This document shows, piece by piece, positions 1 to 8,604 of a DNA stretch of 64,000 nucleotides. Below the pieces are notes generated by a model that saw only the letters and a program-made list of their open reading frames with translations, searched no databases and was not told the DNA's origin. The stretch's first letter is position 1, and each line of letters opens with the position of its first letter. A program made the translations under genes and the position numbers. The DNA is taken from contig NC_021182.1 in NCBI RefSeq assembly GCF_000389635.1, positions 3,348,001 to 3,412,000 on the forward strand. The letters are read 5' to 3'. Source of the DNA: Clostridium pasteurianum BC1 (lineage in GTDB: Bacteria > Bacillota > Clostridia > Clostridiales > Clostridiaceae).

Positions 1-1022
1 GTGGAATTCCAAGGTTGTAACAAATCCTCATCCGTTTCAATAACTGTAAACCAATCATTAACATTCATGACTTCATTAATAACTTTGTAGTCATTACCTA
101 TAACAAAATCATCTATATTAAGGTTTAATACACTTAGATTTAAGGCTGTAATCTGTAATTTGATTTTAGCTTTCTTAGCGTTGTCTAAATATTCTTGGCC
201 TGCAGCTTTAAGTGCGTTTACATCTGCAATATCCTTTAGGTCGGCTATCTGCTCGACTATTCCAACTTGTGCTACTGTGGCAGCATCTTCTAAATAGTCC
301 TTACCATTATTCACTGTTTCTATAGTAAGGTTATCTTTGCCTACTGGAATAACTCTACTTGCTATATTGGTTACATCATTTTCAAGTGTCATATCCTTCA
401 TGTTATAACCTAAATGAATAGTCGTAGAGCTTTGCTGACCCACTAGTCCCGTATAGTCTAAATATCTAATCCCATTTTCTTTGCGAACACTTAAGACCCC
501 ATAAAACTTATTTACAAACTGGTCAATTATAAAATTAAGTGTATTCTCAAAATTTGTTGCAATAGCCAAAACACCAGTAACATCTACAGTACCTAAAGTA
601 AACTGTTTATCACTGGTGGTATGGCTGTTATGATAGTCTATAAGTAATTGTAGCCCTTGAATAATAGAAAGCCCGCTTAAATCCCACGACCTGGTTCTAG
701 TATCATTTAAATAAGCAAGTTCTCCTTCACAAGTAACCTCTTTATAAAATTTGCCTGTGTTATCCATTTTGTTCGGAGAGCTTAAAACTCTGCCTTCAAA
801 TCTAATCTCGTTATTTCTGATACCTATAACTTTGATTAATGTAACTAAGTCATAGATCTTATCAAAACCTGGATTAAACTTAGGAACAGTAAAGGTTAAT
901 TTTTCAGCTACGGACTTTCTTCTATTCAAATCTAGTTTTGTAAACTTGGGAGTATTTTTATCTGGTGCAGGAAAATGCACAATAGTTTCTTCTGTACCAT
1001 TAATTAAGATTACTTTATAAAT
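1..1022 (-). CDS. Phage tail endopeptidase / Tal-like minor structural protein (partial, C-terminus cut by window edge)
   Basis: An open frame of about 340 codons runs off the left edge. The N-terminal third has the pattern of the siphovirus minor structural (anti-receptor, prophage endopeptidase tail) family: a short beta-rich start (YKVILINGTEE), then FEGRVLSSPNKMD and a KEVTCEGELAYLND motif. Its place as the last tail gene after Dit and tape measure agrees. Such proteins cap the tail tip and often carry peptidoglycan-degrading or receptor-binding domains further on, not visible here. The start is odd: a strong ribosome site GGAGG at 1031-1035 is followed eight bases later by ATT (1022-1020) and no ATG. 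The only other in-frame start is a GTG at 1031-1029 that overlaps the ribosome site. Confidence 0.8.
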   Translation of the reverse strand, partial: MYKVILINGTEETIVHFPAPDKNTPKFTKLDLNRRKSVAEKLTFTVPKFNPGFDKIYDLVTLIKVIGIRNNEIRFEGRVLSSPNKMDNTGKFYKEVTCEGELAYLNDTRTRSWDLSGLSIIQGLQLLIDYHNSHTTSDKQFTLGTVDVTGVLAIATNFENTLNFIIDQFVNKFYGVLSVRKENGIRYLDYTGLVGQQSSTTIHLGYNMKDMTLENDVTNIASRVIPVGKDNLTIETVNNGKDYLEDAATVAQVGIVEQIADLKDIADVNALKAAGQEYLDNAKKAKIKLQITALNLSVLNLNIDDFVIGNDYKVINEVMNVNDWFTVIETDEDLLQPWNS

Positions 1023-1047
1023 AGGTATCACCTCCTTTTTGGGTATT

Positions 1048-1081
1048 AAAAAAGAGCCTTGAATTTCTTCAAAACTCTTTT
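1048..1081 (-). terminator. Rho-independent terminator after the HEPN-like gene
   Basis: On the minus strand a stem with AAAAGAG/CTCTTTT arms and an inner TTGAA/TTCAA helix is followed by a run of six T. It lies six bases beyond the stop of the gene ending at 1087 and just before the ribosome site of the next tail gene, so it isolates the accessory gene from the tail operon. Confidence 0.8.
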
Positions 1082-1086
1082 ATCAA

Positions 1087-1860
1087 TTAATGTATTGTAT
1101 TAATTAATTCCTCTTGTTTTTTTATATACTCTATAGCGTCTTTAAATGTTTTATTTTCATTTTTTGCCGCTAATAATCCTAAAGCCGTAACCTCTCCTTT
1201 GGTAGCCTTAGGATAGTCACTTTCAAAACTATATTTCTTATTAAGTTTATGCATATTAACTTCTATTAAGCTTTTATTGTATTTTTCTTTAATAATTGTT
1301 AAGTTTTTATTAATGTAGTTAAATAGATATTCCCCATACTCATTTACTTGTTCATCAGTAGGTATATACCCATTATGAATAACTTCATTTCTGAATTTTG
1401 TTATATTTTGTTTTTCTTTATTTTTTTTATATGTTTTCATTATAGTGTTATTTATATCTTCAGGGCGCTTTTTAAATTCTTGTAAATATAAGAAATAAAA
1501 AGCACCTAATTGCCTTTCAGATTGAGAAGATACATATTTCCATGTCTTTTCATATTCTTCAAAGCTTACACCATTATTTACAGAGAACACTGAAATACAC
1601 CATTCATGAAATCTTTCTAATGATGAAGCCAAACACGAAACTGCTTCTTGCTTGTATCCATCTAATAAAGCTGATATACTCATATCAAATAATATTTCAA
1701 ATTTTTCATTTTGAGATATTAAATGTGTTTTATGTCCTTTGTTACATGTTAATTCATATATTCCTTCATCATTAACATTTACATCATTAAAGTTAATATT
1801 TAATACTTTATTTTCTTTTAAACACACCATGCATGGTAATAAAAATTTCATTGACATCAT
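1087..1860 (-). CDS. Zinc-ribbon plus HEPN-like protein, candidate anti-phage or superinfection-exclusion cargo
   Basis: 257 residues. The N-terminus has a zinc-knuckle pattern, CMVC near residue 10 and CNKGH near residue 39. A helical middle contains the block SALLDGYKQEAVSCLASSLER (residues about 62-82). Near residue 156 the motif RNEVIH matches the Rx4-6H signature of HEPN domains, many of which are RNases in toxin and abortive-infection systems. The function is inferred from this motif and from context. The gene has its own ribosome site, is placed between two tail genes that normally adjoin, and has a terminator on each side, as phage moron genes do. It could instead be a non-catalytic HEPN protein. 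No direct homologue function is recognised. Confidence 0.6.
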   Translation of the reverse strand: MMSMKFLLPCMVCLKENKVLNINFNDVNVNDEGIYELTCNKGHKTHLISQNEKFEILFDMSISALLDGYKQEAVSCLASSLERFHEWCISVFSVNNGVSFEEYEKTWKYVSSQSERQLGAFYFLYLQEFKKRPEDINNTIMKTYKKNKEKQNITKFRNEVIHNGYIPTDEQVNEYGEYLFNYINKNLTIIKEKYNKSLIEVNMHKLNKKYSFESDYPKATKGEVTALGLLAAKNENKTFKDAIEYIKKQEELINTIH

Positions 1861-1930
1861 CTCCTTTTCTTTTTAACTTTCTACAAAATAATTGAAATTC
1901 CTTTATTTTTTAGGAAAATATTCAAAATAA

Positions 1931-1962
1931 AAAAGGACTTAGAAATTAGCCTAAATCCTTTT
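1931..1962 (-). terminator. Rho-independent terminator after the tail-fibre gene
   Basis: Minus-strand stem AAAAGGATTTAG/CTAAGTCCTTTT (one mismatch) with loop GCTAATTT, followed by TTTTTTATTTT. It closes the transcript of the gene ending at 2002 and stands upstream of the HEPN-like gene. Confidence 0.85.
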
Positions 1963-2001
1963 GAGTTCAATATTTAATTAGTTCGATCTAGTATCCTATT
2001 A

Positions 2002-4095
2002 TTAATTAGAACTTATTTGACTTTCAAAGAAAGGTAGAACATAATCATGTCCAATGCCATTTAAATGAGAAACATCATCCTGATTTATGCAATATTGTGT
2101 TCTAAAAGCTAATGATCTCATATACACACCACTGTCTCTACTTGCATCTATACATTTTATTGACCATCTACCGCATGTTTCTAACATAGCATCACTATAA
2201 GCCATCATATCATCATTTACATTCCAGCAAGTAACAAATATTATCTTTTTACCTATATATTTGTCAATTAAACCTTGGCATAACACATTTAAAGCACCCT
2301 TGAATGTATCTATAGTAGTATCGGCATTCGTTCCTATTGGCACACCCGCTAAGTAATCATTTCTTCCTCCATCTACCAATATATAATCGGCATCATCATT
2401 CATAGTTCCAAATCTATCAGCTATGCCTCCTACTCCTGTCATTTTATTACCATTTATACCATAATTATTTAAAGTCATATTGTACTTAGCTGCTAATTTA
2501 TAAACCCATGTCACGGTTTGACCCAAGGTATGTCCTGCAAAATAACTATCTCCTAAAGCATTAATCTTTTTCCCCTGTAAAGGTGATATTATTCTTTCTT
2601 TAACTTCTGCAACCTCCTGGTCTATGGCAAGGTTTAATGGGTCACCGTTATTTTTTGCCAGTACATATTGTTCGTTCTCTGTAATAGTTAACGAAGTTAT
2701 GTCCGTTGAACCATATGTCGGGTCATTTGTAAGAGTTATTGTGTCATCTTCGACCCCATTGCGTAGAATTTTTAAATCTTTGAATGTATATTCTGATTCT
2801 AAAGCAATGTTAGTACCTTCAAGAAAAATGTAAACGTAGACTGTTTGTATGTTAGTTCTAGTCGCTGTTACAGATAGAGTTACTTCTTGCCCAGGTACTA
2901 AAGGTATATATTCGCCTACTGCAAAATCAGAAGATGTTGGAGAACCAAAATATATCTTTACATGACCCCGATATAAATTATCACTTTGTGATGTAACCTT
3001 AACTTTAAACTCAATAGTTGTATATGTTCCTGATATATTACTACATGCAAATTTCAGTGGATAAGAATTTTCAAAACTTCTCCCGTTACTAAAACTAGCT
3101 TTATATCCTCCAACATTTTTAGCCTTTATTGACTGTGATAAACTATCATTTATATTATCTATATTACCATTTATGGTATTAATACCATTTTGTAATTCTG
3201 AATTTGCTGATTCTATGTCAGAAATCAATGCTATTTTTGCATCTGAATAGTTAAACGTGCAAGTTGCATCTACTTGGCTAAATGCTTCGTCAAGCACAGC
3301 TGTATAATCTACTTTATTTCCATTTATATAAAGTTCTAATTCTGCGGTTTCATACATTGCTGGTAAAGCAATATTACTTCCATATCCATAAATATAAGCA
3401 ACTATTGTAGTAAATCCAGTATCATTATTACTTCTCGTTACCTCTAATTGTGTTTCAGTGTTTGGTGTTATAGTTGTATAACTAGGAGTTGTTAAATATT
3501 GGCTTACAGGATTTGTACCAACCTGTACTTTCATCCTAGCTTGTGTAATGTTACTAGAACCTGTTTTAAATTTAATTTTTGCAGTAATAGTATTTAAAGT
3601 TATCCCAGCTGGTATAGTAAAAGTAAATCGCATCTGATAAGCATTTTCAAAACTTCTAGCATTAGAAAAACTAGCCTTAAGCCAAGAATGAGTATTACTG
3701 TTAAATAAGGCAGTTGATAATAGGTCTAAACTAATTGAACCTTTCGCTATACCATCACTTAGATATTGTATTCCTGTATTAAACCAAGTAGTTCCATTCC
3801 AGTCATAAATGTAACCAATATCATTTTCATCTTTAACTAAATATATATTTTCATCATATGTTGGATGTGCTGTCTGCAATTCCTCCAAAGTGTTATAAGT
3901 AGCTTTTGGAGTACCAGTTTTCATAGCGTTCAATTTATCTAATAAGCTTGGAAAGTTACCTCTAGCCACCACTATTTCTGCATTGCCAGATCCTGCATTT
4001 ATTATCAAGGCGTCAAAAGCATCTCCCATTTTTGCAATAGCTTCTCGTACTTCCGTTGCGTTCATAACTCTTATTGCGTCACCGAATGCTCCCAT
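2002..4095 (-). CDS. Tail fibre / receptor-binding protein with C-terminal SGNH-hydrolase domain
   Basis: 697 residues. The C-terminal ~200 residues show SGNH/GDSL esterase blocks: NALGDSYFAG (catalytic Ser), GINGNKMTG (Gly block), GGRNDYLAG (Asn block) and DVSHLNGIGH (Asp-His). Such domains on phage tails deacetylate or de-esterify cell-surface glycans. The middle holds two copies of a beta-rich module, beginning with KASFSNARSFENAYQMRF near residue 140 and KASFSNGRSFENSYPLKF near residue 328, so the fibre has an internal tandem duplication. The N-terminus (about 1-60) looks like a tail-attachment segment. The gene starts on the stop codon of a 21-residue ORF (TAATG), so it is translationally coupled to the Dit gene upstream. 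It lies before the tail endopeptidase gene rather than after it. Confidence 0.8.
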   Translation of the reverse strand: MGAFGDAIRVMNATEVREAIAKMGDAFDALIINAGSGNAEIVVARGNFPSLLDKLNAMKTGTPKATYNTLEELQTAHPTYDENIYLVKDENDIGYIYDWNGTTWFNTGIQYLSDGIAKGSISLDLLSTALFNSNTHSWLKASFSNARSFENAYQMRFTFTIPAGITLNTITAKIKFKTGSSNITQARMKVQVGTNPVSQYLTTPSYTTITPNTETQLEVTRSNNDTGFTTIVAYIYGYGSNIALPAMYETAELELYINGNKVDYTAVLDEAFSQVDATCTFNYSDAKIALISDIESANSELQNGINTINGNIDNINDSLSQSIKAKNVGGYKASFSNGRSFENSYPLKFACSNISGTYTTIEFKVKVTSQSDNLYRGHVKIYFGSPTSSDFAVGEYIPLVPGQEVTLSVTATRTNIQTVYVYIFLEGTNIALESEYTFKDLKILRNGVEDDTITLTNDPTYGSTDITSLTITENEQYVLAKNNGDPLNLAIDQEVAEVKERIISPLQGKKINALGDSYFAGHTLGQTVTWVYKLAAKYNMTLNNYGINGNKMTGVGGIADRFGTMNDDADYILVDGGRNDYLAGVPIGTNADTTIDTFKGALNVLCQGLIDKYIGKKIIFVTCWNVNDDMMAYSDAMLETCGRWSIKCIDASRDSGVYMRSLAFRTQYCINQDDVSHLNGIGHDYVLPFFESQISSN

Positions 4096-4160
4096 TATGC
4101 CACCTCTTTTCTATATGTTTGATTCGCTTTTTCTGCCAAGGTCGAACTATAATAACTCAT
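4095..4160 (-). CDS. 21-residue coupling peptide between Dit and tail fibre
   Basis: The short ORF MSYYSSTLAEKANQTYRKEV (plus one Ala) has a ribosome site (AAGGTGG), begins on the Dit stop codon and ends on the fibre start codon, each as a TAATG overlap. The two exact overlaps argue that it is translated, perhaps only to carry ribosomes to the fibre gene. No known function. Confidence 0.45.
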   Translation of the reverse strand: MSYYSSTLAEKANQTYRKEVA

Positions 4161-4861
4161 TACAGCACCACCTTTCTAAAATTAAAATCAATAATTCCAT
4201 TACCAGTAACACTTATTGTATTTGAGCCACTTAACAGTCTAAACAAAGGATCTTTTGAATTGCTAGTAGTAAAATTAGCAGTATAAGAATTTAAAGTACA
4301 TGACATATTACTTGAAACTATCACATCTGGGACTACAGGCTTACCAGGATTATAAATAGTAACAGTTTGACTTCCAGTAATCGTGAAAGACGTTTCTTCT
4401 ATATAATCAGGCAAATCAAAGTCAATATCGTCCCAAAGCAACTCTCCGTAAAAGGTATTACCTTCTGCAAAAGGCTCACATATAAAAGTCACAGTAGATT
4501 CACCATATAGAAAAGTTTCCTTCCATGTAGGCTCTCTTTCAACTTCTGCCATAAAAAAAATGCCTGGCTTATCATCAAATTGTAATTGACTTTGCCCGAC
4601 ATCATATATCCATCTTAGGAACTTATTATATTTATTCTGTAAGTCCTGTTTTGACTTACCCTTAATTCCAAATTTACATTGTATTTGCCTATTGTCATAA
4701 ACTATCTCTCCACCACTGCCAACTGTAGAAAAATCATAATAACCACTCATAAAAGGTACGGTATCTTTGATTTTCTTCTTTGTCGGAGCTGTTAATTGTC
4801 TATCTACCAGCCTTATATCTTCATCTATATCTGTTTCTTCTTTGCCGTTAAAAGTTATCAC
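4160..4861 (-). CDS. Distal tail protein (Dit family)
   Basis: 233 residues starting MITFNGKEETDIDEDIRLVD. The size, the place directly after the tape measure gene, and a beta-rich N-terminus followed by KFGIKGKSKQDLQNKYNKF and FDDKPGIFFMAEVE fit the siphophage tail component (Dit) family, which forms the hub between the tail tube and the tip. The C-terminal half, after about residue 130, is a beta-sandwich rich in Thr, Ser and Asn. The start overlaps the tape-measure stop by four bases (ATGA), and the gene ends on the start of a 21-residue ORF. The assignment rests on synteny and overall pattern; no catalytic residues are expected. Confidence 0.8.
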   Translation of the reverse strand: MITFNGKEETDIDEDIRLVDRQLTAPTKKKIKDTVPFMSGYYDFSTVGSGGEIVYDNRQIQCKFGIKGKSKQDLQNKYNKFLRWIYDVGQSQLQFDDKPGIFFMAEVEREPTWKETFLYGESTVTFICEPFAEGNTFYGELLWDDIDFDLPDYIEETSFTITGSQTVTIYNPGKPVVPDVIVSSNMSCTLNSYTANFTTSNSKDPLFRLLSGSNTISVTGNGIIDFNFRKVVL

Positions 4862-7494
4862 AGCCCATACCTCCTAGCTTCATATTTTGTATTTCTACCT
4901 TGGCTGTAGTCATAATATTGGTGAATCATGTTTCCATCTAAGAATACTTGAATTAAGTTTGGTTGTGGTCCCATATTACTAAAAATATCTTTTGTATCTT
5001 TAGCATTTGTAATAGATTCTCCACCATTAAGATTAAGTAATTCAGGACCATTTTCACCTACTAAAGATAGCCCTGGAGAAGCAGAAGGTGTTCCACTAGC
5101 ATACATTCCACTTAACACTGGACTTAATATAGGAGAAAACACACTTGATGAAAAACTACTTATACCACTCCAAAGATTAGAAAAGAATCCTCCACCTGAG
5201 CTTTGAGTTTGTGCCGCTTGTTGTTGCTGTGCGGCAGTTTGTTCTATCTCTTGTCTTTTCTTTTGCTCAGTTTCAATCACAGCTTCAAGCTCTGCATCAA
5301 GTTCAGCTTTGACAGCTTGATACTTAGCATTTTCAGCGGCCTGTTTATCAGCTAGTTCCTGATCTAATACTTTCTTTTGCTTTGCTGACCAACCATCTAA
5401 ATCACTTGATTCTTTATCAAGAGCATCTTTTGAAGCTTGATATTTTGCATTTTCAGCAGCTTCAGCAGCCTTTCTTTCTTCCTGAATCTTATCTATCTTG
5501 GCTTGGGTATCCTTATCTATCATAGCTTTTTGTGCTGTTAAACTAGCTTGCATTGCATCCTTTTTGTCCTGTTCAGCTTTTTTGATCTGATCAATTTGTT
5601 TTTGAAGGGCTGTTTTTTGTGCAGTATCTATATCCTGCTGCTTACGGTCATTAATTTGCTTTTCAATATCTGCTATTTGAGCCTGGAGTATTGCTTTTTG
5701 GGTAACAGTTTTTGCATCCTGTAATTGTGCTTCCAATGTACTAAGCTTTTGGTTATCCTTTGCGTTTTGGTCAGCTTCTTTCTGTGCTTTAGCTTTATCA
5801 TCAATAGCTTGAATTTGAGCATTAATAGAATCAATCTGAGCATTGGTTTGGTCATCTAATGTTTTAGTGGCAGCATTATAGGCATCTTCTAAGGCTTGTT
5901 TTTGTTTATCTGCATCAGCCTTTACAGTATCAGTAAGTGAATGAGAAGTTTCTGCAGCAACACCATAATAATCTCTAATGCTTTGTATTGCAGAATTGTG
6001 TTCATCATCTAAAATCTGCTTTCTTTTTTGTACTGCATCTTTTAGAGCTTTTTCCTGAGCCTGTAGACCTTCAACCTGAGCATTGTATTCTTCCTGAATA
6101 CTATTTAAGGTTTTGGAATGTTCATCACTAAGAGCATTTTCTTTACTATTAATAGCATCTTTTTGAGCCTTAGTCTGATTATCTAAAGCACTAATTTGAG
6201 CATCTTTTTGTTTGTTGATATTCTGTATTGCTTTTTGAGTAGCGTCATCTTGAGCGGATGAAGTTTGACCTAATAGCAAATTATATCCAACCAGTGCACC
6301 AACTAATAGTCCTACAGCAGTTACTATTAGCATTATAGGATTAGCATCCATGGCTGCATTTAAAAGCCACTGTGCCAAGGTTGCACTTGTTGTAGCTGTT
6401 TTCATTTTTGTAAGTGCTAATTCAGCAATACCCCATCTTATAGCCATTATAGCTGTTATGGCGTTATTGGCTTCTTGAACTATTGTAACAGCCACAACAG
6501 CTGCTTTATAAGCTACAAAAGCACCAGTTATTCCACTGACAACAACTAATACTTGTTTACCATTATTCGTGATAAAACCAAATAAACTACTAATTAAACT
6601 ACTAATATTTGTAATAGTACTAGCAACACTAGGAGGAACTAATTCATTTAATACGCCTTGCATTCCTCCTGTTTGCATAGCATCCCTAACACTTCCCATT
6701 TTAGCAATTAAAGCTGGTAAAATATTATTGGTTAAATCATCAAAAGCGGGCTTCATAACTGCACCTAAAGTCATTTGAGTATTATCCTTTAAGGTAGACA
6801 TAAGACCAGCAAAACTCTTAGATTGCTTATCCATCATATTAGGGAAACGTGTTTCCATACCATCTATAAGCTGTTGAATCGCTCTATCTGCTGGAATAAG
6901 GCCCTGTTCACTAAGCTTCATTACTTCGGCTGTGCTTTTACCCATGGCCTGAGCTAAAATACTCCAAGCTGGGACGCCTGCATCTGTTAACTGCATCATA
7001 TCCTGGGCTGTGACTTTACCTTTAGCAGACATTTGACCGAGTGCCAAAGTAATTCTATTGATACCATCAGCTCCCAAGCTTAATCCACTTGCGGCATCAC
7101 CTATCTTTTTTAAGTCATCCGGAATATGCGCGGTGCTAAAACCAAAAGCCTCCATCTGTCTTGCGGCATTTGCCAGTTGAGGAAATTCAAAAGGAGTATT
7201 AGCTGCCATAGTCGATAATTCACCTATTAAAGTCTTAGAAGCTTGAGCGCTTCCAGTCATGGCTTCAAAAGCAATTTGACTTTGCTGAATCTGAGAATTA
7301 AATCCTAGAGACATATCCCAAGCGCCTTTAATACCTTCTTTCATAGCATCAAACATTCCCATGCCTACTGAAAATTGAAAGGTATTTTTTAAAAATCCTA
7401 CAAATCCCTGGCTATCACTTTTGGCACTATTCATACCATTATTAAAATTACTCTTATCTAAACCAAGGCGAACTAATAATTGACCTACTTCCAA
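4858..7494 (-). CDS. Tail tape measure protein
   Basis: About 878 residues. The N-terminal ~300 residues hold the tape-measure core (GSAQASKTLIGELSTMAANT, ANAARQMEAFGF, MMQLTDAGVPAWSILAQAMG). Hydrophobic segments follow at about 315-415. A long Lys/Asp/Gln-rich coiled coil spans about 430-780, with repeated QIDSI/KAQKDA/AAENAKYQA phrases. The end is Gly/Ser-rich. In the family the protein sets tail length and helps DNA entry. A longer reading to 7539 is possible, but a TTG at 7494 has a near-ideal ribosome site (GGAGG, eight-base gap) and lies beyond the upstream terminator, so I chose it. Confidence 0.92.
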   Translation of the reverse strand: MEVGQLLVRLGLDKSNFNNGMNSAKSDSQGFVGFLKNTFQFSVGMGMFDAMKEGIKGAWDMSLGFNSQIQQSQIAFEAMTGSAQASKTLIGELSTMAANTPFEFPQLANAARQMEAFGFSTAHIPDDLKKIGDAASGLSLGADGINRITLALGQMSAKGKVTAQDMMQLTDAGVPAWSILAQAMGKSTAEVMKLSEQGLIPADRAIQQLIDGMETRFPNMMDKQSKSFAGLMSTLKDNTQMTLGAVMKPAFDDLTNNILPALIAKMGSVRDAMQTGGMQGVLNELVPPSVASTITNISSLISSLFGFITNNGKQVLVVVSGITGAFVAYKAAVVAVTIVQEANNAITAIMAIRWGIAELALTKMKTATTSATLAQWLLNAAMDANPIMLIVTAVGLLVGALVGYNLLLGQTSSAQDDATQKAIQNINKQKDAQISALDNQTKAQKDAINSKENALSDEHSKTLNSIQEEYNAQVEGLQAQEKALKDAVQKRKQILDDEHNSAIQSIRDYYGVAAETSHSLTDTVKADADKQKQALEDAYNAATKTLDDQTNAQIDSINAQIQAIDDKAKAQKEADQNAKDNQKLSTLEAQLQDAKTVTQKAILQAQIADIEKQINDRKQQDIDTAQKTALQKQIDQIKKAEQDKKDAMQASLTAQKAMIDKDTQAKIDKIQEERKAAEAAENAKYQASKDALDKESSDLDGWSAKQKKVLDQELADKQAAENAKYQAVKAELDAELEAVIETEQKKRQEIEQTAAQQQQAAQTQSSGGGFFSNLWSGISSFSSSVFSPILSPVLSGMYASGTPSASPGLSLVGENGPELLNLNGGESITNAKDTKDIFSNMGPQPNLIQVFLDGNMIHQYYDYSQGRNTKYEARRYGL

Positions 7495-7523
7495 GTTTAT
7501 AACCTCCTTTCTTAAAAAATAGC

Positions 7524-7550
7524 AATAAAAAAGAATCACCTTAGTGATCC
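7524..7550 (-). terminator. Rho-independent terminator after the SHOCT gene
   Basis: Minus-strand stem GGATCAC/GTGATTC with loop TAAG, then TTTTTTATTG, two bases beyond the stop at 7552. It separates the accessory SHOCT gene from the tape-measure gene. Confidence 0.8.
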
Positions 7551-7551
7551 T

Positions 7552-8184
7552 TTATATTCTTTCTAATAATTCCGTTTTCTTATTTTGAAATTCCTCTTCT
7601 GTTAATATTCCTTTTGCTTTTAAATCTGCAAGTTTTTCTATTTGTCCTGTAATATCTATGATTTCTTTATGTTCTATGTTGTCTTTATCTTTTTTAATAT
7701 ATTTTAATAACATATTATAAGTAAAATCAATTCTTGCTGCAGCTCTTCTGTAAACAGCTCTACCTTCTTCACAGCCATTACCTACAAAATCAAGAGAATA
7801 AACTTCTTTATCTGTATAAATTTTTATTCCCATATCTTTTATTATTTTCTTAGTTTTCATATTGGAGCCAATAATTGCCCCTGGAACTCCAAATGTAACT
7901 GCACCAACTACAGCTTTATCAGTATTAGATTTTTCTTTTCCATCTTTAAAAAATCTAATATCATTTATGTTTGAAAGCTTAATATGCTTACTTTTATCTC
8001 CTGAAGAAAGTTTAGGAACTAAAATTACGCCATCATCCTCTACAATATAATAGAATATACTTTCAGTATATACTTTTCCAGGATACACTCTTGTAAAATT
8101 ATTTTTTATTTTAGATTGAAAATTATCTAAAAGAACATATCCCAAAATTGTAATACCTAAAATAATGAACAAAATATAAAACAT
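7552..8184 (-). CDS. Membrane-anchored SHOCT-domain protein with glycine zipper, accessory gene in tail operon
   Basis: 210 residues. An N-terminal membrane segment (FYILFIILGITILGYVLL) is followed by a PH-like beta region and a glycine-zipper stretch VVGAVTFGVPGAIIGS near residue 92. The C-terminus QIEKLADLKAKGILTEEEF is a clear SHOCT motif, a short oligomerisation module common at the ends of envelope and stress proteins. It lies between tail-assembly chaperone and tape measure, which normally adjoin, has its own strong ribosome site (GGGAGGGAG) and is followed by a terminator, so it is probably a moron expressed apart from the tail. A role in the lysogen envelope is only inference. Confidence 0.7.
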   Translation of the reverse strand: MFYILFIILGITILGYVLLDNFQSKIKNNFTRVYPGKVYTESIFYYIVEDDGVILVPKLSSGDKSKHIKLSNINDIRFFKDGKEKSNTDKAVVGAVTFGVPGAIIGSNMKTKKIIKDMGIKIYTDKEVYSLDFVGNGCEEGRAVYRRAAARIDFTYNMLLKYIKKDKDNIEHKEIIDITGQIEKLADLKAKGILTEEEFQNKKTELLERI

Positions 8185-8248
8185 TCTTAACTCCCTCCCA
8201 AAATATATATTTAGTAAATTTTATCATATATCTTGGGGAAATTGGAGT

Positions 8249-8536
8249 TTATTTTCTAATTTTAACACCTGTAGATGTCTTTGCCACAGATAAACCATTC
8301 TTTTTGGCCCACTCAACCCATTCTTTTTCTGATTCACTAGGTTCCTGTTTATCTTCTATAGGCGTTTCCTCTTTAATAGTTTCTTTTTCTCCATAGGTTG
8401 GATATTCACCTATGAAATCCTCAATACTTGGTAAATCATCTAAGTTAATATTATTCAAAGCAGAAATAGTCCACCTCATTACTTTAACAAGCTTAGTCAT
8501 TTCTATATAATATTTTTCCTTATTCTTAAAAGCCAA
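8249..8536 (-). CDS. Tail assembly chaperone, second ORF (probable -1 frameshift product)
   Basis: 95 residues read from a TTG at 8536, but the frame stays open further upstream and overlaps the end of the preceding ORF (stop 8605). The extension reads ILVFFAKELSYKKRDIEDLT and on, which looks like real protein. This matches the G/GT arrangement of siphophage tail chaperones, where a -1 frameshift fuses the second ORF to the first. The N-terminal part (NKEKYYIEMTKLVKVMRWTI) resembles the T-part of other clostridial phages; the acidic C-terminus is low complexity. No good ribosome site precedes the TTG. Confidence 0.65.
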   Translation of the reverse strand: MAFKNKEKYYIEMTKLVKVMRWTISALNNINLDDLPSIEDFIGEYPTYGEKETIKEETPIEDKQEPSESEKEWVEWAKKNGLSVAKTSTGVKIRK

Positions 8537-8604
8537 GAAATCAGAATTTAATAATCCGTAGAATTCATTAACAGTTAAATCTTCAATATCTCTTTTCTTA
8601 TAAC

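Noticed and set aside
6569-6778. Plus-strand frame over the tape measure gene
   Set aside because: Mirror frame of a strong minus-strand coding gene without ribosome site or recognisable protein.
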